Source: Cryobacterium inferilacus
GTDB lineage: Bacteria > Actinomycetota > Actinomycetes > Actinomycetales > Microbacteriaceae
DNA: 32,157 nucleotides
NCBI RefSeq assembly: GCF_019599185.1
Contig: NZ_JAIEUL010000030.1
Span: forward strand, 1 to 32,157
Direction: 5' to 3'
In this document: positions 32,006 through 32,157 of the stretch, piece by piece
How the letters are laid out: every line of letters begins with the position of its first letter
How positions within the stretch are numbered: position 1 is the stretch's first letter
Position numbers and translations under genes: made by a program
Notes under the pieces: model-generated
The model's database searches: none
Told to the model about the DNA's origin: nothing
The model's input: only the letters and a program-made list of their open reading frames with translations

Positions 32006-32157
32006 TGAGTATTAGCGCGCCTGGGGGCCACCGTTATTGCCTTTGGGGGCCACCGGGCGGTGTGGCCGGTAGCGTGCTCTGGGGCCACTGAATATTGCTG
32101 TTGGGGGCCATCTGCTTAGCTCCTTCCGCCGCGTGTATAGGCACGCGGCAGAAGGAG
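32006..32157 (+). mobile_element. Left end of an IS21-family-like element
   Basis: Starting at TGAGTATTAGCG, where RHS homology stops, four copies of TGGGG(G)CCA occur at 32022, 32044, 32080 and 32102, spaced 22, 36 and 22 nt. Multiple short repeats at the ends are characteristic of IS21-family elements, whose istA would start just beyond the window. No coding sequence of the element is inside the window, so the family is inferred. Confidence 0.55.
32120..32157 (+). promoter_or_regulatory. Hairpin that pairs a Shine-Dalgarno sequence
   Basis: CTCCTTC (32120-32126) pairs with GAAGGAG (32151-32157), and GCCGCGTG (32128-32135) with CACGCGGC (32142-32149), around a TATAGG loop with one C/A mismatch. 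GAAGGAG is a strong Shine-Dalgarno, so translation of a gene just past the edge (probably a transposase) would be held down when the transcript folds. Confidence 0.5.

Noticed and set aside
1..32157. tRNA, rRNA or tmRNA genes
   Set aside because: I saw no cloverleaf with a conserved TpsiC arm, no rRNA landmarks and no tmRNA 3' end on either strand.

Overview
The window looks like chromosomal DNA of a high-GC Gram-positive actinobacterium, most likely of the family Microbacteriaceae. The evidence is the very GC-rich third codon position, frequent GTG/TTG starts, chains of genes joined by 4-11 nt overlaps, a histidine ammonia-lyase of the Cys-Ser-Gly type and a stand-alone MurE-like ligase. The genus cannot be fixed from the sequence alone.

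Layout. The left edge (1-140) is the tail of an insertion sequence. It is followed by hutH (+), a divergent MurE-like ligase (-), a translationally coupled LolA-like/ABC exporter operon (3683-6634, -), a HAD phosphatase and a DinB-like protein. Between the last two lies a relic that looks like the last codons of a GH1 beta-glucosidase. From 16935 down to 8745 runs an unbroken minus-strand series: pnuC and nadR (NAD precursor uptake and salvage), then 24 nt later five overlapping genes. These encode a MoxR-type AAA+ ATPase, an unknown 247-aa protein, a fused HExxH-metallopeptidase/vWA protein, an unknown coiled-coil-tailed protein and a PaaK-like adenylate-forming ligase. This five-gene unit is the best candidate here for an undescribed system.

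The middle section is metabolic: a DHA2-type MFS exporter, an fmdB-fmdA formamidase pair with a clear promoter, palindrome and structured leader, and a beta-phosphoglucomutase/GH65 phosphorylase pair for disaccharide phosphorolysis. After these come a DUF2269-like membrane protein, the luxS-mtnN pair of the activated methyl cycle (AI-2), a PQQ-type beta-propeller lipoprotein and a probably leaderless 51-aa acidic protein.

The right end (27.6-32.1 kb) is accessory and visibly less GC-rich. It holds two RHS/YD-repeat toxin modules on the minus strand. Each has the conserved RHS core, a different short hydrophobic C-terminus, small membrane proteins in the immunity position and an identical 83-bp terminator block. 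Both cores are cut at their 5' sides, apparently by IS ends; the one at the right edge has the multiple terminal repeats typical of IS21-family elements.

Scattered between genes is a family of long palindromes (four full-length, two short copies), all intergenic, which I do not recognise as a named repeat.
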